Positions 8,483 to 15,499 of a DNA stretch of 64,000 nucleotides are shown one piece after another (position 1 is the first letter of the stretch; each line of letters begins with the position of its first letter). This DNA is from Roseibium album (GTDB taxonomy: Bacteria > Pseudomonadota > Alphaproteobacteria > Rhizobiales > Stappiaceae), in the NCBI GenBank assembly GCA_001404055.1, contig CXTY01000039.1, forward strand, positions 124,001-188,000, given 5' to 3'. The position numbers and the translations under genes were made by a program. Under the pieces are notes generated by a model. The model made no database searches. It saw only the letters and a list, made by a program, of their open reading frames with translations, and had not been told where the DNA came from.

Positions 8483-9403
8483 TTAGTTCGCGGTCACCAA
8501 TTTAATCGGCGTTTTGACCCAGCCTTTAAGCTGGTCAGCGCCCCCGACAACTTCCAGCGCCAGGTCGATCGAATTTGCCGCCATATCTGTGCCGAACTGG
8601 TCGACAGTTGCATGCATACGGCCGTCCTGGATCATCGGGCCTACAGCAGGGATATTGTCGAATCCGACGACGACAATGTCATCTCTTCCAGCACTCTCAA
8701 GCGCCTTGACAACACCGATTGCCATGGAATCATTGGCAGCCATCACGCCCTGGATGTCAGGATGCGCGGTTAGCATGTTGGAGAAGACCGTGTTGGCTTC
8801 TTCTGTTTCCCAATGGGCCGTGCGGCTGTCGAGCAGGTCAAGCTTGTACTCTGCAACGGAAGCCTCAAAGCCGAGACGGCGCTCGTTTGCGTTGTCGGCG
8901 CCCGGGTTGCCTTCGATAATGACGACCTTGGCGCCTTCGCCGAGTTTTTTGCCGAGCGCGTCGCCGGCAAGCTTGGCACCGCCACGGTTGTCAGGTCCGA
9001 CAAAGGCTAACTCGATTTTTTGCTGCTTCTTGGCTTCTGCATCCAGGGCCACGTCGAAGTTAACGACTACGATACCGGCTTCCATCGCCTTTTTCAGCGG
9101 GCGAACCATCGCACGGGAGTCGGCTGGTGCAACAACGATTGCATCGACACCTTGTGTGATGAAATTTTCGACTGCGTTTATCTGAGACTCAAAGTCCGTC
9201 TCGTTCTGCATGCCGACGGCGATCAATTCATAGTCGCCGCGCTTTTCCTCATGCGCCTGGGCACCCACCAGCATGTTCTGAAAAAACTCGTTTGCCAGTG
9301 ACTTCATGATCAGGCCAACAACAGGTTTGTCATCAGCTTGAGCGGTACCAGCAAGCATAGCAAGGCCGGTCGCTGCCGCGGCAGCGATTTTGAATAACTT
9401 CAT
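8483..9403 (-). CDS. rbsB: Ribose ABC transporter substrate-binding protein
   Basis: This 306-residue periplasmic binding protein (Peripla_BP_4) begins with a Sec signal peptide (MKLFKIAAAAATGLAMLAGT, cleavage after AQA) and continues with PVVGLIMKSLANEFFQNMLV, typical of RbsB. Other family segments are VDAIVVAPADSRAM and MAANDSMAIGVVKALESAG. The frame extends upstream, but the ATG at 9401-9403 has GGAGG 6 nt before it and directly precedes the signal peptide, so it is the start. It is the first gene of the rbs operon, with a LacI-type palindrome 93 bp upstream. Ribose specificity comes from context; the protein alone would fit other pentoses. Confidence 0.94.
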   Translation of the reverse strand: MKLFKIAAAAATGLAMLAGTAQADDKPVVGLIMKSLANEFFQNMLVGAQAHEEKRGDYELIAVGMQNETDFESQINAVENFITQGVDAIVVAPADSRAMVRPLKKAMEAGIVVVNFDVALDAEAKKQQKIELAFVGPDNRGGAKLAGDALGKKLGEGAKVVIIEGNPGADNANERRLGFEASVAEYKLDLLDSRTAHWETEEANTVFSNMLTAHPDIQGVMAANDSMAIGVVKALESAGRDDIVVVGFDNIPAVGPMIQDGRMHATVDQFGTDMAANSIDLALEVVGGADQLKGWVKTPIKLVTAN

Positions 9404-9495
9404 GATTTTCCTCCCAAAAACGGTACGCCTTCTCACCTCAGGCTGCTGTGGTGACCGGCCACATATTGAAATCACGCCCTTGGCGAAACGTCAAT

Positions 9496-9509
9496 ATGAA
9501 ACGTTTCAT
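9496..9509. promoter_or_regulatory. LacI/RbsR-type operator
   Basis: ATGAAACGTTTCAT is a perfect 14-bp palindrome with the central CG and GAAAC/GTTTC arms characteristic of LacI-GalR operators. It is 93 bp upstream of rbsB in the rbs-ansA divergent gap, and a half-site GAAACG occurs at 9485. RbsR, encoded at the operon end, is the obvious ligand-responsive binder. Binding itself is inferred. Confidence 0.8.
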
Positions 9510-9511
9510 TT

Positions 9512-9529
9512 TTTTGAATGCATTCAAAA
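9512..9529. promoter_or_regulatory. Second palindrome in the rbsB-ansA intergenic region
   Basis: TTTTGAATGCATTCAAAA is a perfect 18-bp palindrome starting 3 bp from the LacI-type operator. Its core GAATGCATT recurs at 9543-9551, a 27-bp offset. It does not match the LacI arms and may be a site for another regulator, or part of the ansA promoter region. The remainder of the 345-bp gap (9404-9748) shows no gene. Confidence 0.5.
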
Positions 9530-9748
9530 TTTACTTGTTTCAGAATGCATTAGAGGAACAAAAAGTTTTGCTTTCAATGTCTCCAGCCACCCTTCAGGGA
9601 AGTTGTCCTTCAACCAACGACGAACCAGAGGGTCAGAATGGAGCAAATTGAAGATACTAATTTTCAAGCTTGATGCTGCAAGTGATAATGCGCATTTTGC
9701 ATAAACTCAAAGGGGTTCCAAGACCCTCCAAAAAGACAAGGAAACCGT

Positions 9749-10699
9749 ATGCCAATTCTGTTGATCCACACAGGTGGTACAATCGGTATGGATAAAACAG
9801 AGGATGGTTTCGCACCGCGCGAAGGTGTTGTTGAAGAAGCAGTCAACGTCCTGTGCAATTCTCAAGCGGTCCCGACGTCGGTTGAAATTCGCACCCTTGC
9901 ACCGCTGATTGACAGTGCACAGGCAAGGCCAGGCGACTGGCATCGCATCGCGCAAACTATTTTTGACAACTACCAGACATTTGAAGGCTTCGTTGTCACG
10001 CATGGCACCGACACGCTTGCTTTTACTTCAGGTGCGCTTTGCCTGGCCCTCGCGGGATTGGGAAAGCCTGTCATCGTGACAGGTTCCATGTTGCCACTGA
10101 CTGTTGATGGCAACGATGGCTCCAGAAACCTGAAGGATGCGCTTTTGACCGCACAATACGCGGCACCTGGTATCTGGGTCCAATTTGCAGGCCATCGCCT
10201 GCACGGTGCGCGGGTTCGCAAGTCTCACTCACGCGCGTTCGATGCCTTTGAGGCTGAGGCATGTGATGTTGCCCCTCTTGTTCCAGCCCCCCACCTGCTC
10301 CTGAATGCAGTGAACGAACACAAGGTAGGTGTGGTATCTGTCACACCGGGAACCTGCACGGACTTGATAGACTATGCAGCTGAACAGTGCGACGGGCTCG
10401 TCTTGCGCTGTTTCGGTTCCGGCACCGCGCCCGAGTCTCCCGAGTTGCGCGCTGCGTTGAGCAAGGCATACAAGCGGAAAGTTCCGGTGATTGCCGTCAG
10501 CCAATGCCCTGAAGGCGGGATGAGACTGGGCACCTACGCCGCCGGCAAGGTGATGCGCGACACCGGCGTCATCGACGGTCGTGATATGACCGTGGAAATG
10601 TCTTTTGCGAAACTGCAATATTGCCTGTCGCTGCATTCGACCTTTGAAGACAGGCAACGCTATCTAAGAACCCGCCATTGCGGTGAATTCACCCACTGA
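9749..10699 (+). CDS. ansA: Type I L-asparaginase
   Basis: This 316-residue asparaginase/glutaminase-family enzyme hydrolyses L-asparagine to aspartate and ammonia. Both catalytic Thr motifs are present: HTGGTIGM near residue 7 and THGTDTLAFTSG near residue 85. Lys is present in the DGSRNLKDALL segment and the C-terminal domain is normal (VISVTPG-like and FGSGTAP segments). There is no signal peptide, which together with the length indicates the cytoplasmic type I enzyme. It is divergent from rbsB and shares the regulatory gap with it. It is not followed closely by a related gene, so it is probably monocistronic. Assignment to asparaginase is firm; side activity on glutamine cannot be judged. 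Confidence 0.9.
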   Translation: MPILLIHTGGTIGMDKTEDGFAPREGVVEEAVNVLCNSQAVPTSVEIRTLAPLIDSAQARPGDWHRIAQTIFDNYQTFEGFVVTHGTDTLAFTSGALCLALAGLGKPVIVTGSMLPLTVDGNDGSRNLKDALLTAQYAAPGIWVQFAGHRLHGARVRKSHSRAFDAFEAEACDVAPLVPAPHLLLNAVNEHKVGVVSVTPGTCTDLIDYAAEQCDGLVLRCFGSGTAPESPELRAALSKAYKRKVPVIAVSQCPEGGMRLGTYAAGKVMRDTGVIDGRDMTVEMSFAKLQYCLSLHSTFEDRQRYLRTRHCGEFTH

Positions 10700-10818
10700 C
10701 CAAAACCGCACAATTGCAACTACCCGGTTTCCGGATTTTCAATCAATCGGCGAGCGCACCGCGCCAGCGTTGATTGCAAGCGCTTGAAATCACAAGCAAC
10801 AAGAGTATATATAGCCAA

Positions 10819-11169
10819 ATGGCTGTTAATTATCAATCACCGATGGACCGCGCGTTTCACGCACTAGGCGACCAGACCCGGCGTGAGATGATTTCAATGT
10901 TGGCAAGCAGCGGAGCACTGTCCGCAAATGAGCTCCGCAAACCCTTCAATGTGGCTCAACCGACGATCTCAAAACATCTGAAAGTACTGGAAACCGCAGG
11001 CTTGGTGCGGCGGGAGATCAGTGGTCGGGTGCATCGGTTCCATCTAGAAACAGCACCACTGAAGCAAGCAGAAGACTGGATCGCCAGGCATCGAACATTC
11101 TGGGAAGGCACATTGCAGCAGCTGGAAAATTTTGTGTGTTCTACAGCGGACCGGGAGAACGCTGAATGA
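10819..11169 (+). CDS. ArsR-family transcriptional regulator
   Basis: This is a small winged-helix regulator of 116 residues. The DNA-binding region runs FHALGDQTRREMISML, then LSANELRKPFNVAQPTISKH with recognition helix, then LKVLETAGLVRREISGRVHR. The frame opens at a TTG at 10774, but the first ATG (10819) is closer to where the domain begins, so I use it. There are no clustered metal-binding Cys, so it is the non-metal ArsR subclass usually paired with SRPBCC genes. Its stop overlaps the SRPBCC start by 4 nt, and a third gene overlaps next. It probably represses its own operon. Confidence 0.88.
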   Translation: MAVNYQSPMDRAFHALGDQTRREMISMLASSGALSANELRKPFNVAQPTISKHLKVLETAGLVRREISGRVHRFHLETAPLKQAEDWIARHRTFWEGTLQQLENFVCSTADRENAE

Positions 11170-11624
11170 CTGGTCAGAAGATCCCTCTCGTCGTGAGACG
11201 GAAAATCTCGGCATCGCGCGAGCGCATATTCGAGGCGTTTCAGTGTTCTGCCTCGCTCCTGACCTGGTTTTCACCAGACAGGGACATTCAGGTCCAGATC
11301 CTGCAGCACGATTTTCAATCGCTTGGTCGTTTCAGATATCGATGGCTTATGCCCGATGGCAAAACGCCTACTGTTCAAGGCGAGTTTCTGCAGATTGAGA
11401 GGCCGACCCAGATTGTCATGTCATGGCAATGGGAGGCGCCGGATCCGCTGGAGAAAATTCCAATGAGAGTCTCATTCCGCTTCATCGCGGCTGACAATGA
11501 GACTGAAGTCATCATCACCCACGAGGGCATCCCGTCCGACATGGCTTGCACCGTCCATGCTGACGGCTGGGAAGGAACATTGACGAATCTTGTCTCCATT
11601 CTCGAAAAGGAAGCTTGCTTGTGA
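11166..11624 (+). CDS. SRPBCC (AHSA1-like) domain protein
   Basis: This 152-residue protein has the START/Bet v 1-like fold of the AHSA1 family: SASRERIFEAFQCSASLLTW at the N-terminus, central strands with FRYRWLMPDGK and PTQIVMSWQWE, and a C-terminal helix HADGWEGTLTNLVSILEK. These proteins bind hydrophobic ligands and often accompany ArsR regulators, but the ligand is generally unknown. It overlaps arsR by 4 nt and the DHFR-like gene by 4 nt (GTGA), so all three should be translated together. No unusual features were seen. Confidence 0.87.
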   Translation: MTGQKIPLVVRRKISASRERIFEAFQCSASLLTWFSPDRDIQVQILQHDFQSLGRFRYRWLMPDGKTPTVQGEFLQIERPTQIVMSWQWEAPDPLEKIPMRVSFRFIAADNETEVIITHEGIPSDMACTVHADGWEGTLTNLVSILEKEACL

Positions 11625-12199
11625 GAGATCTCGCCATTTTGACATTCGTGACACTGGACGGCGTGATGCAGGCGCCCAGTATGCCTGAGGAAGACCTTTC
11701 CCGCGGTTTCGACAAGGGAGGTTGGGCGGCGCCCTATTGGGAAGGTGTCATGGAAATGGTTCGCAAAGAAGCGATGGCATCACCCTATGACATGCTGTTT
11801 GGCCGCAAGACCTATGACCTGTTTAGCGCTCATTGGCCTGATGTCGAGGACAACCCGGTCGCAACGATGATGAATAGCGCAAGAAAATACGTTGTCACCT
11901 CGGACAGATCTGAATTGACATGGTCCAACTCCCAAACTGTTTCAGGGGATATCGCTCAAGAAATAAAACGGCTCAAATCCGAGGACGCGCCACTTCTTCA
12001 GGTTCATGGAAGCTGGGAACTGATCCAGTTTCTGCTCGCAAGAGATCTGATTGATGAATTTAGAATCTGGGCTTTTCCGGTCGTGACAGGAAGCGGAAAG
12101 CGTTTGTTTGAACACGACAGTCAATTGAAGGTGTTGTCGCTGGTGAAGTCGGAAGCCTGCGAAAACGGTGCCGTGATGAATATCTACAGGCGCCATTAG
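11621..12199 (+). CDS. Dihydrofolate reductase-family (RibD C-terminal-like) protein
   Basis: This 192-residue protein has the DHFR/RibD-C fold, with ILTFVTLDGVMQAP at the N-terminus, MLFGRKTYDLFSAHWPD near residue 60, and LVTGSGKRLF-like sequence (FPVVTGSGKRLFEH) near residue 150. These match the 'dihydrofolate reductase family' of NADPH-linked reductases, which are usually not the folate enzyme. I place the start at GTG 11621, which overlaps the preceding TGA (GTGA) with AAGG 10 nt upstream; a TTG at 11615 is also possible. It is the last gene of the ArsR/SRPBCC/DHFR-like operon, a combination recurrent in bacteria without assigned physiology. Confidence 0.85.
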   Translation: MRDLAILTFVTLDGVMQAPSMPEEDLSRGFDKGGWAAPYWEGVMEMVRKEAMASPYDMLFGRKTYDLFSAHWPDVEDNPVATMMNSARKYVVTSDRSELTWSNSQTVSGDIAQEIKRLKSEDAPLLQVHGSWELIQFLLARDLIDEFRIWAFPVVTGSGKRLFEHDSQLKVLSLVKSEACENGAVMNIYRRH

Positions 12200-12252
12200 A
12201 TCGTCTTCAACGGGTGCAAAGTCTCGCTCTTACAATTGCAAGAACGACCAGC

Positions 12253-12269
12253 GGTGCAACCCTTGCACC
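12253..12269. promoter_or_regulatory. Palindrome GGTGCAA-CCC-TTGCACC
   Basis: A perfect inverted repeat (7-bp arms, 3-bp spacer) lies in the gap between the DHFR-like gene and the second HD-GYP gene. A further copy of the same half-site occurs at 12213-12219. It could be a regulator site, or a weak terminator hairpin without a T-run. Confidence 0.4.
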
Positions 12270-12354
12270 CTCGACAGAAAACCGAAATACAAATTTTTCA
12301 GTGATCATAAATTTTGGCAAAAAAACATACGAATTCTAACAACTGACAGTTGTT

Positions 12355-12380
12355 ACTAATAATTTTTTTACATTTAATAA
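12355..12380 (+). promoter_or_regulatory. AT-rich promoter box shared with the first HD-GYP gene
   Basis: ACTAAT, two free bases, seven T and ACA followed by AT-rich sequence match the box at 2240-2264 upstream of the paralogue, at a similar distance from the start codon. This suggests the duplication included the promoter, or that both genes answer to one regulator. Confidence 0.45.
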
Positions 12381-12423
12381 TTAAATACTACCTAAGCGAT
12401 TTTTGACCAAAAAGTTGGTTTTT

Positions 12424-13515
12424 ATGACGCAAGTATTGATTGTTTCTGCCGATCTGAAAAAGGTCACCAAGCAATTTTCCACGATCGCTTCGCTTTATCC
12501 TACGACCCAAATTACAGTTTCGGATCTGTCGCCAGAGCATGTGATCCGTTGTTCGCTCGTTGTAGTGGATTTACAGGGCATTGCTCCCAATCAGGTTGAG
12601 CTCCTGCGGAGGTTCCTCAAGTCCAACCCTCAACTTTCGAAATTGAGCATTGTTGACCTCAAGAATCGCAAGGAAGTGCTTCAGGCGCAAGAAATTGGTA
12701 TTTTCACACTGATTGACAGACGAGAGAAATTACCTGCGTTGATTTTAAAAATCCGCGAGATTTTGGGTAACTACTCCAGACCCGTACTGGAAGCCAATAT
12801 CCCGGAAAAAACTGTCAAGTCCGTCTGGTCCACTTGCTCTGCTCTGGACACCCTGTCGATCGCTGCCGTGACTGAGGATCCTTTGCCTGTGCCGACCCTC
12901 GTCAGAACGGCCAATGACATTACCAAGGCAATTGAGACGGACGGGTTGGATAACTGGCTCTCTGCGGTTCATTGCCACCACAGCCACACTTTCTGCCACA
13001 CGATGCTGGTGGCCGGACACGCTGTTTCTTTATCGAAGGAACTGGGCAAACCCGAAGAATTTCAAATTCTTCTTGGTCTCGGCGCTCTTGTTCATGATCT
13101 TGGCAAGGTAAAAATTCCGCTGTCCATTCTGGACAAACCCGGAAAACTTACCGAACAAGAACGTGAACTCATCGATAAACATCCGATTTACAGCAAGGAA
13201 ATATTGAAAGGCCGAAAGGAAGTACCGAAAGAAGTGATTGAAATGGCTGTTTGGCACCATGAACTTCTTGATGGCTCTGGATATCCTGACGGACTGAAAG
13301 CAGACCAGATCTCGCAGACAGTTCGTATATTGACCATCAGCGACATCTATTCAGCATTGACTGAAAAACGCGCATACAAGGACAGCTACAGCCCCAGACA
13401 GGCTTTTGCGATCATGTTTGGGATGGGCGGAAAACTCGATAAGGAATTGCTGCGCGTTTTCCGCAACAAGATTTTAACGCCAGATCTGGGTCACTTGAAG
13501 CGATCAGCATTTTGA
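12424..13515 (+). CDS. HD-GYP phosphodiesterase with receiver-like N-terminus (paralogue 2)
   Basis: This 363-residue protein is collinear and gap-free with the protein at 2311. The frame opens at a TTG at 12403, but the ATG at 12424 aligns exactly with the paralogue's first residue and gives the same length, so I chose it. The HD-GYP core is intact: HSHTFCH, LVHDLGKVKIP, DKHP, WHHE, DGSGYP and ISDIYSALTEKRAYKD, predicting a cyclic-di-GMP phosphodiesterase. The receiver-like N-terminus keeps a candidate acceptor Asp (LVVVDLQ) but has Arg instead of the conserved Lys (LIDRREK), so phosphorylation control is doubtful. The ribosome-binding site is weak. No partner kinase is nearby. Confidence 0.88.
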   Translation: MTQVLIVSADLKKVTKQFSTIASLYPTTQITVSDLSPEHVIRCSLVVVDLQGIAPNQVELLRRFLKSNPQLSKLSIVDLKNRKEVLQAQEIGIFTLIDRREKLPALILKIREILGNYSRPVLEANIPEKTVKSVWSTCSALDTLSIAAVTEDPLPVPTLVRTANDITKAIETDGLDNWLSAVHCHHSHTFCHTMLVAGHAVSLSKELGKPEEFQILLGLGALVHDLGKVKIPLSILDKPGKLTEQERELIDKHPIYSKEILKGRKEVPKEVIEMAVWHHELLDGSGYPDGLKADQISQTVRILTISDIYSALTEKRAYKDSYSPRQAFAIMFGMGGKLDKELLRVFRNKILTPDLGHLKRSAF

Positions 13516-13535
13516 CAAGCCTTAGGGCTTCCATA

Positions 13536-14054
13536 TCAAGCTGAATATTCCTCTATCAGATCCGGCGTAAATGGCAGATCCGTCACCCCGAGATCAATCC
13601 CTGCCTGTGTCAAAAGGGTTGAGAGTTGACCCCGGTGATGGGTCTGGTGATTGAACATATGTGTTACGCATAGCCAGCGCGGGCGCTGGCGGGGAACACC
13701 GTCCACACCACTGGTCCATTCCAGCATTCCCGAAAGCCATTCAGGCGACACCTCGTCCGCAAATGCGACTATATCCACACTTATTGCGAGGTGCGCGGCC
13801 TTGAGCTCCGCGAAATCTTCATAGAGATCCACGCCCATACCCTTGATCTCATACCTTGTTCCGGTGAACCTTCCCAACCACGCGCGATCTGCAAACAGGA
13901 TATGATTGAGCGTGGAATGAACGGACTTGAAGAAAGCCCCCCGATCCTCTTTTCGCTCGGCATCGCTCATTTTCTCGGAAGCAACATAGGATTTTTCGGT
14001 CATCCATGCGTTGTATTTGGCCATGCGCTGATAGAGTGCCGGGTAAATAGGCAT
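13536..14054 (-). CDS. DinB-family protein
   Basis: This 172-residue four-helix-bundle protein belongs to the DinB/YfiT superfamily of putative metal-dependent enzymes. The three-His metal site is visible: the first His in STLNHILFADRAWLGR near residue 50, and the last two in HMFNHQTHHRGQLSTLLTQA near residue 135. The length is normal. Its start has GGAG 7 nt upstream. It converges on the second HD-GYP gene with a 20-bp gap, so the two are unrelated in transcription. The biochemical role is unknown; related proteins act in thiol-dependent detoxification or transfer. Confidence 0.88.
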   Translation of the reverse strand: MPIYPALYQRMAKYNAWMTEKSYVASEKMSDAERKEDRGAFFKSVHSTLNHILFADRAWLGRFTGTRYEIKGMGVDLYEDFAELKAAHLAISVDIVAFADEVSPEWLSGMLEWTSGVDGVPRQRPRWLCVTHMFNHQTHHRGQLSTLLTQAGIDLGVTDLPFTPDLIEEYSA

Positions 14055-14154
14055 GAGGTTTCTCCGCTTTATGTTCGCGACATTTGCTGTTCTTGAAAGT
14101 AAAGAACGATACCAGTCGGGATGCCAATCTGAACTGGCACAGTCGGCTGGCCAA

Positions 14155-14175
14155 CCCCAAAGTGGTGCTTTGGGG
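14155..14175. repeat. Hairpin between DinB and carbonic anhydrase genes
   Basis: CCCCAAAG-TGGTG-CTTTGGGG is an 8-bp perfect stem with a 5-nt loop, 29 nt beyond the 3' end of the carbonic anhydrase gene (minus strand). No T-run follows on either strand. It may still be a terminator or stability element for the carbonic anhydrase transcript. Confidence 0.5.
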
Positions 14176-14203
14176 AACCCATGCCAAGGTATTGTGAAGA
14201 GGC

Positions 14204-14857
14204 TCAGACCTGCAGCACGTCCGGCTCGGCCTTTTCAAAACGTTGGTTTTCCGGATCCATCACGCGCAACTCCCCGGAACCGATATCGAACCAGGCGCCG
14301 TGCAATTGCAGCGCGCCTTGTTGAGCCGCACGCTCGATAAATGGAAACGTGAGCAGGTTCTTCAGCGACTGGCGAATACCGGCATATTCCATGGCAAGCT
14401 GCGGATCGTCTGCCTTATCGATCGGCATGCAGGCCATGGCGATGGCGGCCGGTTCCAGCAACTTGATCCAACGACCAATGAACTCGCCCGTTGCCAAAGG
14501 TGCGTTGGCGTTCTCGCGGAACGCCTTGACGCCACCACACTGGCCGTGCCCCAGCACAACGATGTGTTTAACGTTCAAGGCATTGACCGCGAACTCTATT
14601 GCCGCACTTGTTCCATGCTGACCTTGCGTTTCTTCATAGGGCGGCACCAGATTGGCCACGTTGCGCACGACAAAAAGTTCGCCCGGTCCGACGTTAAAAA
14701 TTCCTTCCGGCGTTACCCGGCTGTCGCAGCAGGAAACAACCAACACATCAGGTGTTTGTCCATAGACCGCAAGGCGTTCGTGCGTTTCCTTGTAACGGAC
14801 AAAACCCTTGTTCAGGTAGCGGCCATAGCCTTCCATGAGATGAGCTGGAAAATCCAA
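14204..14857 (-). CDS. Beta-class carbonic anhydrase
   Basis: This enzyme of about 217 residues hydrates CO2 to bicarbonate. All zinc-site motifs of beta carbonic anhydrases are present: CCDSRVTPEGIF (first Cys and the Asp-Arg dyad) and GHGQCGGVKA (His and second Cys). The frame opens at a TTG (14872). I favour the TTG at 14857 because GGAGG sits 8 nt before it and the protein then begins DFPAHLMEGYGRYL as relatives do; an ATG at the MEGYG position is an alternative. It is monocistronic. Bicarbonate supply would serve the carboxylating ccr and acetyl-CoA carboxylase reactions encoded nearby, which is an inference. Confidence 0.92.
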   Translation of the reverse strand: MDFPAHLMEGYGRYLNKGFVRYKETHERLAVYGQTPDVLVVSCCDSRVTPEGIFNVGPGELFVVRNVANLVPPYEETQGQHGTSAAIEFAVNALNVKHIVVLGHGQCGGVKAFRENANAPLATGEFIGRWIKLLEPAAIAMACMPIDKADDPQLAMEYAGIRQSLKNLLTFPFIERAAQQGALQLHGAWFDIGSGELRVMDPENQRFEKAEPDVLQV

Positions 14858-14994
14858 GATCAATGCCTCCAATCATTTAAAGAGCTCCAAAGCGTGTCGC
14901 AGCGGAGCTCTATCCTGTGGCCATAAATAAGTGGTGTAACGCTGGAGGCCAAGGACTTTTAGCAAATGAAAGGGAGTATCTGCCGCCGGAGCAT

Positions 14995-15375
14995 TCAAGT
15001 GGCAACATTCACTTCGTGCGGCTCGTCCCCATCACCATGATCCTCATAGGCATGACGGACGTTTTGTGCGGGAAGCTTGTCTATCGGCCCCGGCAAGGGA
15101 TACACCGGCCCATGATCAATCCCAGGTTCCAGCGCTTGCTGGGCCGCAGCCCGATAAGCGGCCACGCCGTCCAAGGCATGATTTTCAAGGTGGTGCGCAT
15201 CAATAAGCACTGCCGGTTCATCCCCAGATGATCCGGTATTCGTATCATGGCGCTGCGTTTTGTTACGTTTTTTTCTGCGATCGTGGCCGGTCCCGTCACC
15301 GTCGCGATCCGCAGGATACTCTGTCGCATGCGCCACGACCTGGGCCGATTGCGGCCTCTCGATCGTCGTCGCCAT
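14995..15375 (-). CDS. Hypothetical His/Asp-rich protein
   Basis: This protein of 126 residues is not recognised. The first half is polar, low in complexity and rich in Asp, His, Arg and Lys (GDGTGHDRRKKRNKTQ). The second half looks more ordered (AVLIDAHHLENHALDGVAAY, then ALEPGIDHGPVYPLPGPIDK). There is no signal peptide or membrane segment. A good AGGAGG lies 7 nt before the ATG, which supports translation. A 35-bp inverted repeat sits directly upstream. Its neighbours, carbonic anhydrase and ecm, give no functional hint. It is probably a lineage-restricted protein. Confidence 0.6.
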   Translation of the reverse strand: MATTIERPQSAQVVAHATEYPADRDGDGTGHDRRKKRNKTQRHDTNTGSSGDEPAVLIDAHHLENHALDGVAAYRAAAQQALEPGIDHGPVYPLPGPIDKLPAQNVRHAYEDHGDGDEPHEVNVAT

Positions 15376-15392
15376 TCCGGCCTCCTGGCCTT

Positions 15393-15427
15393 TCAGAGAG
15401 TGACCGCCTTCTGGCGGAACCCTCTGA
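15393..15427 (-). promoter_or_regulatory. Inverted repeat in the leader of the orphan gene
   Basis: Two nested arms, TCAGAG/CTCTGA outside and CCGCC/GGCGG around TTCT inside, form a long imperfect hairpin 18 nt upstream of the start codon at 15375. It may fold in the 5' leader or be a protein-binding site. No known riboswitch pattern fits. Confidence 0.4.
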
Positions 15428-15499
15428 TTCTCTCAACAAAGGGTTAACAAAGATTTACGAGACGTTAACCCATTGATCCAACAAATACAACGCTAGCGA

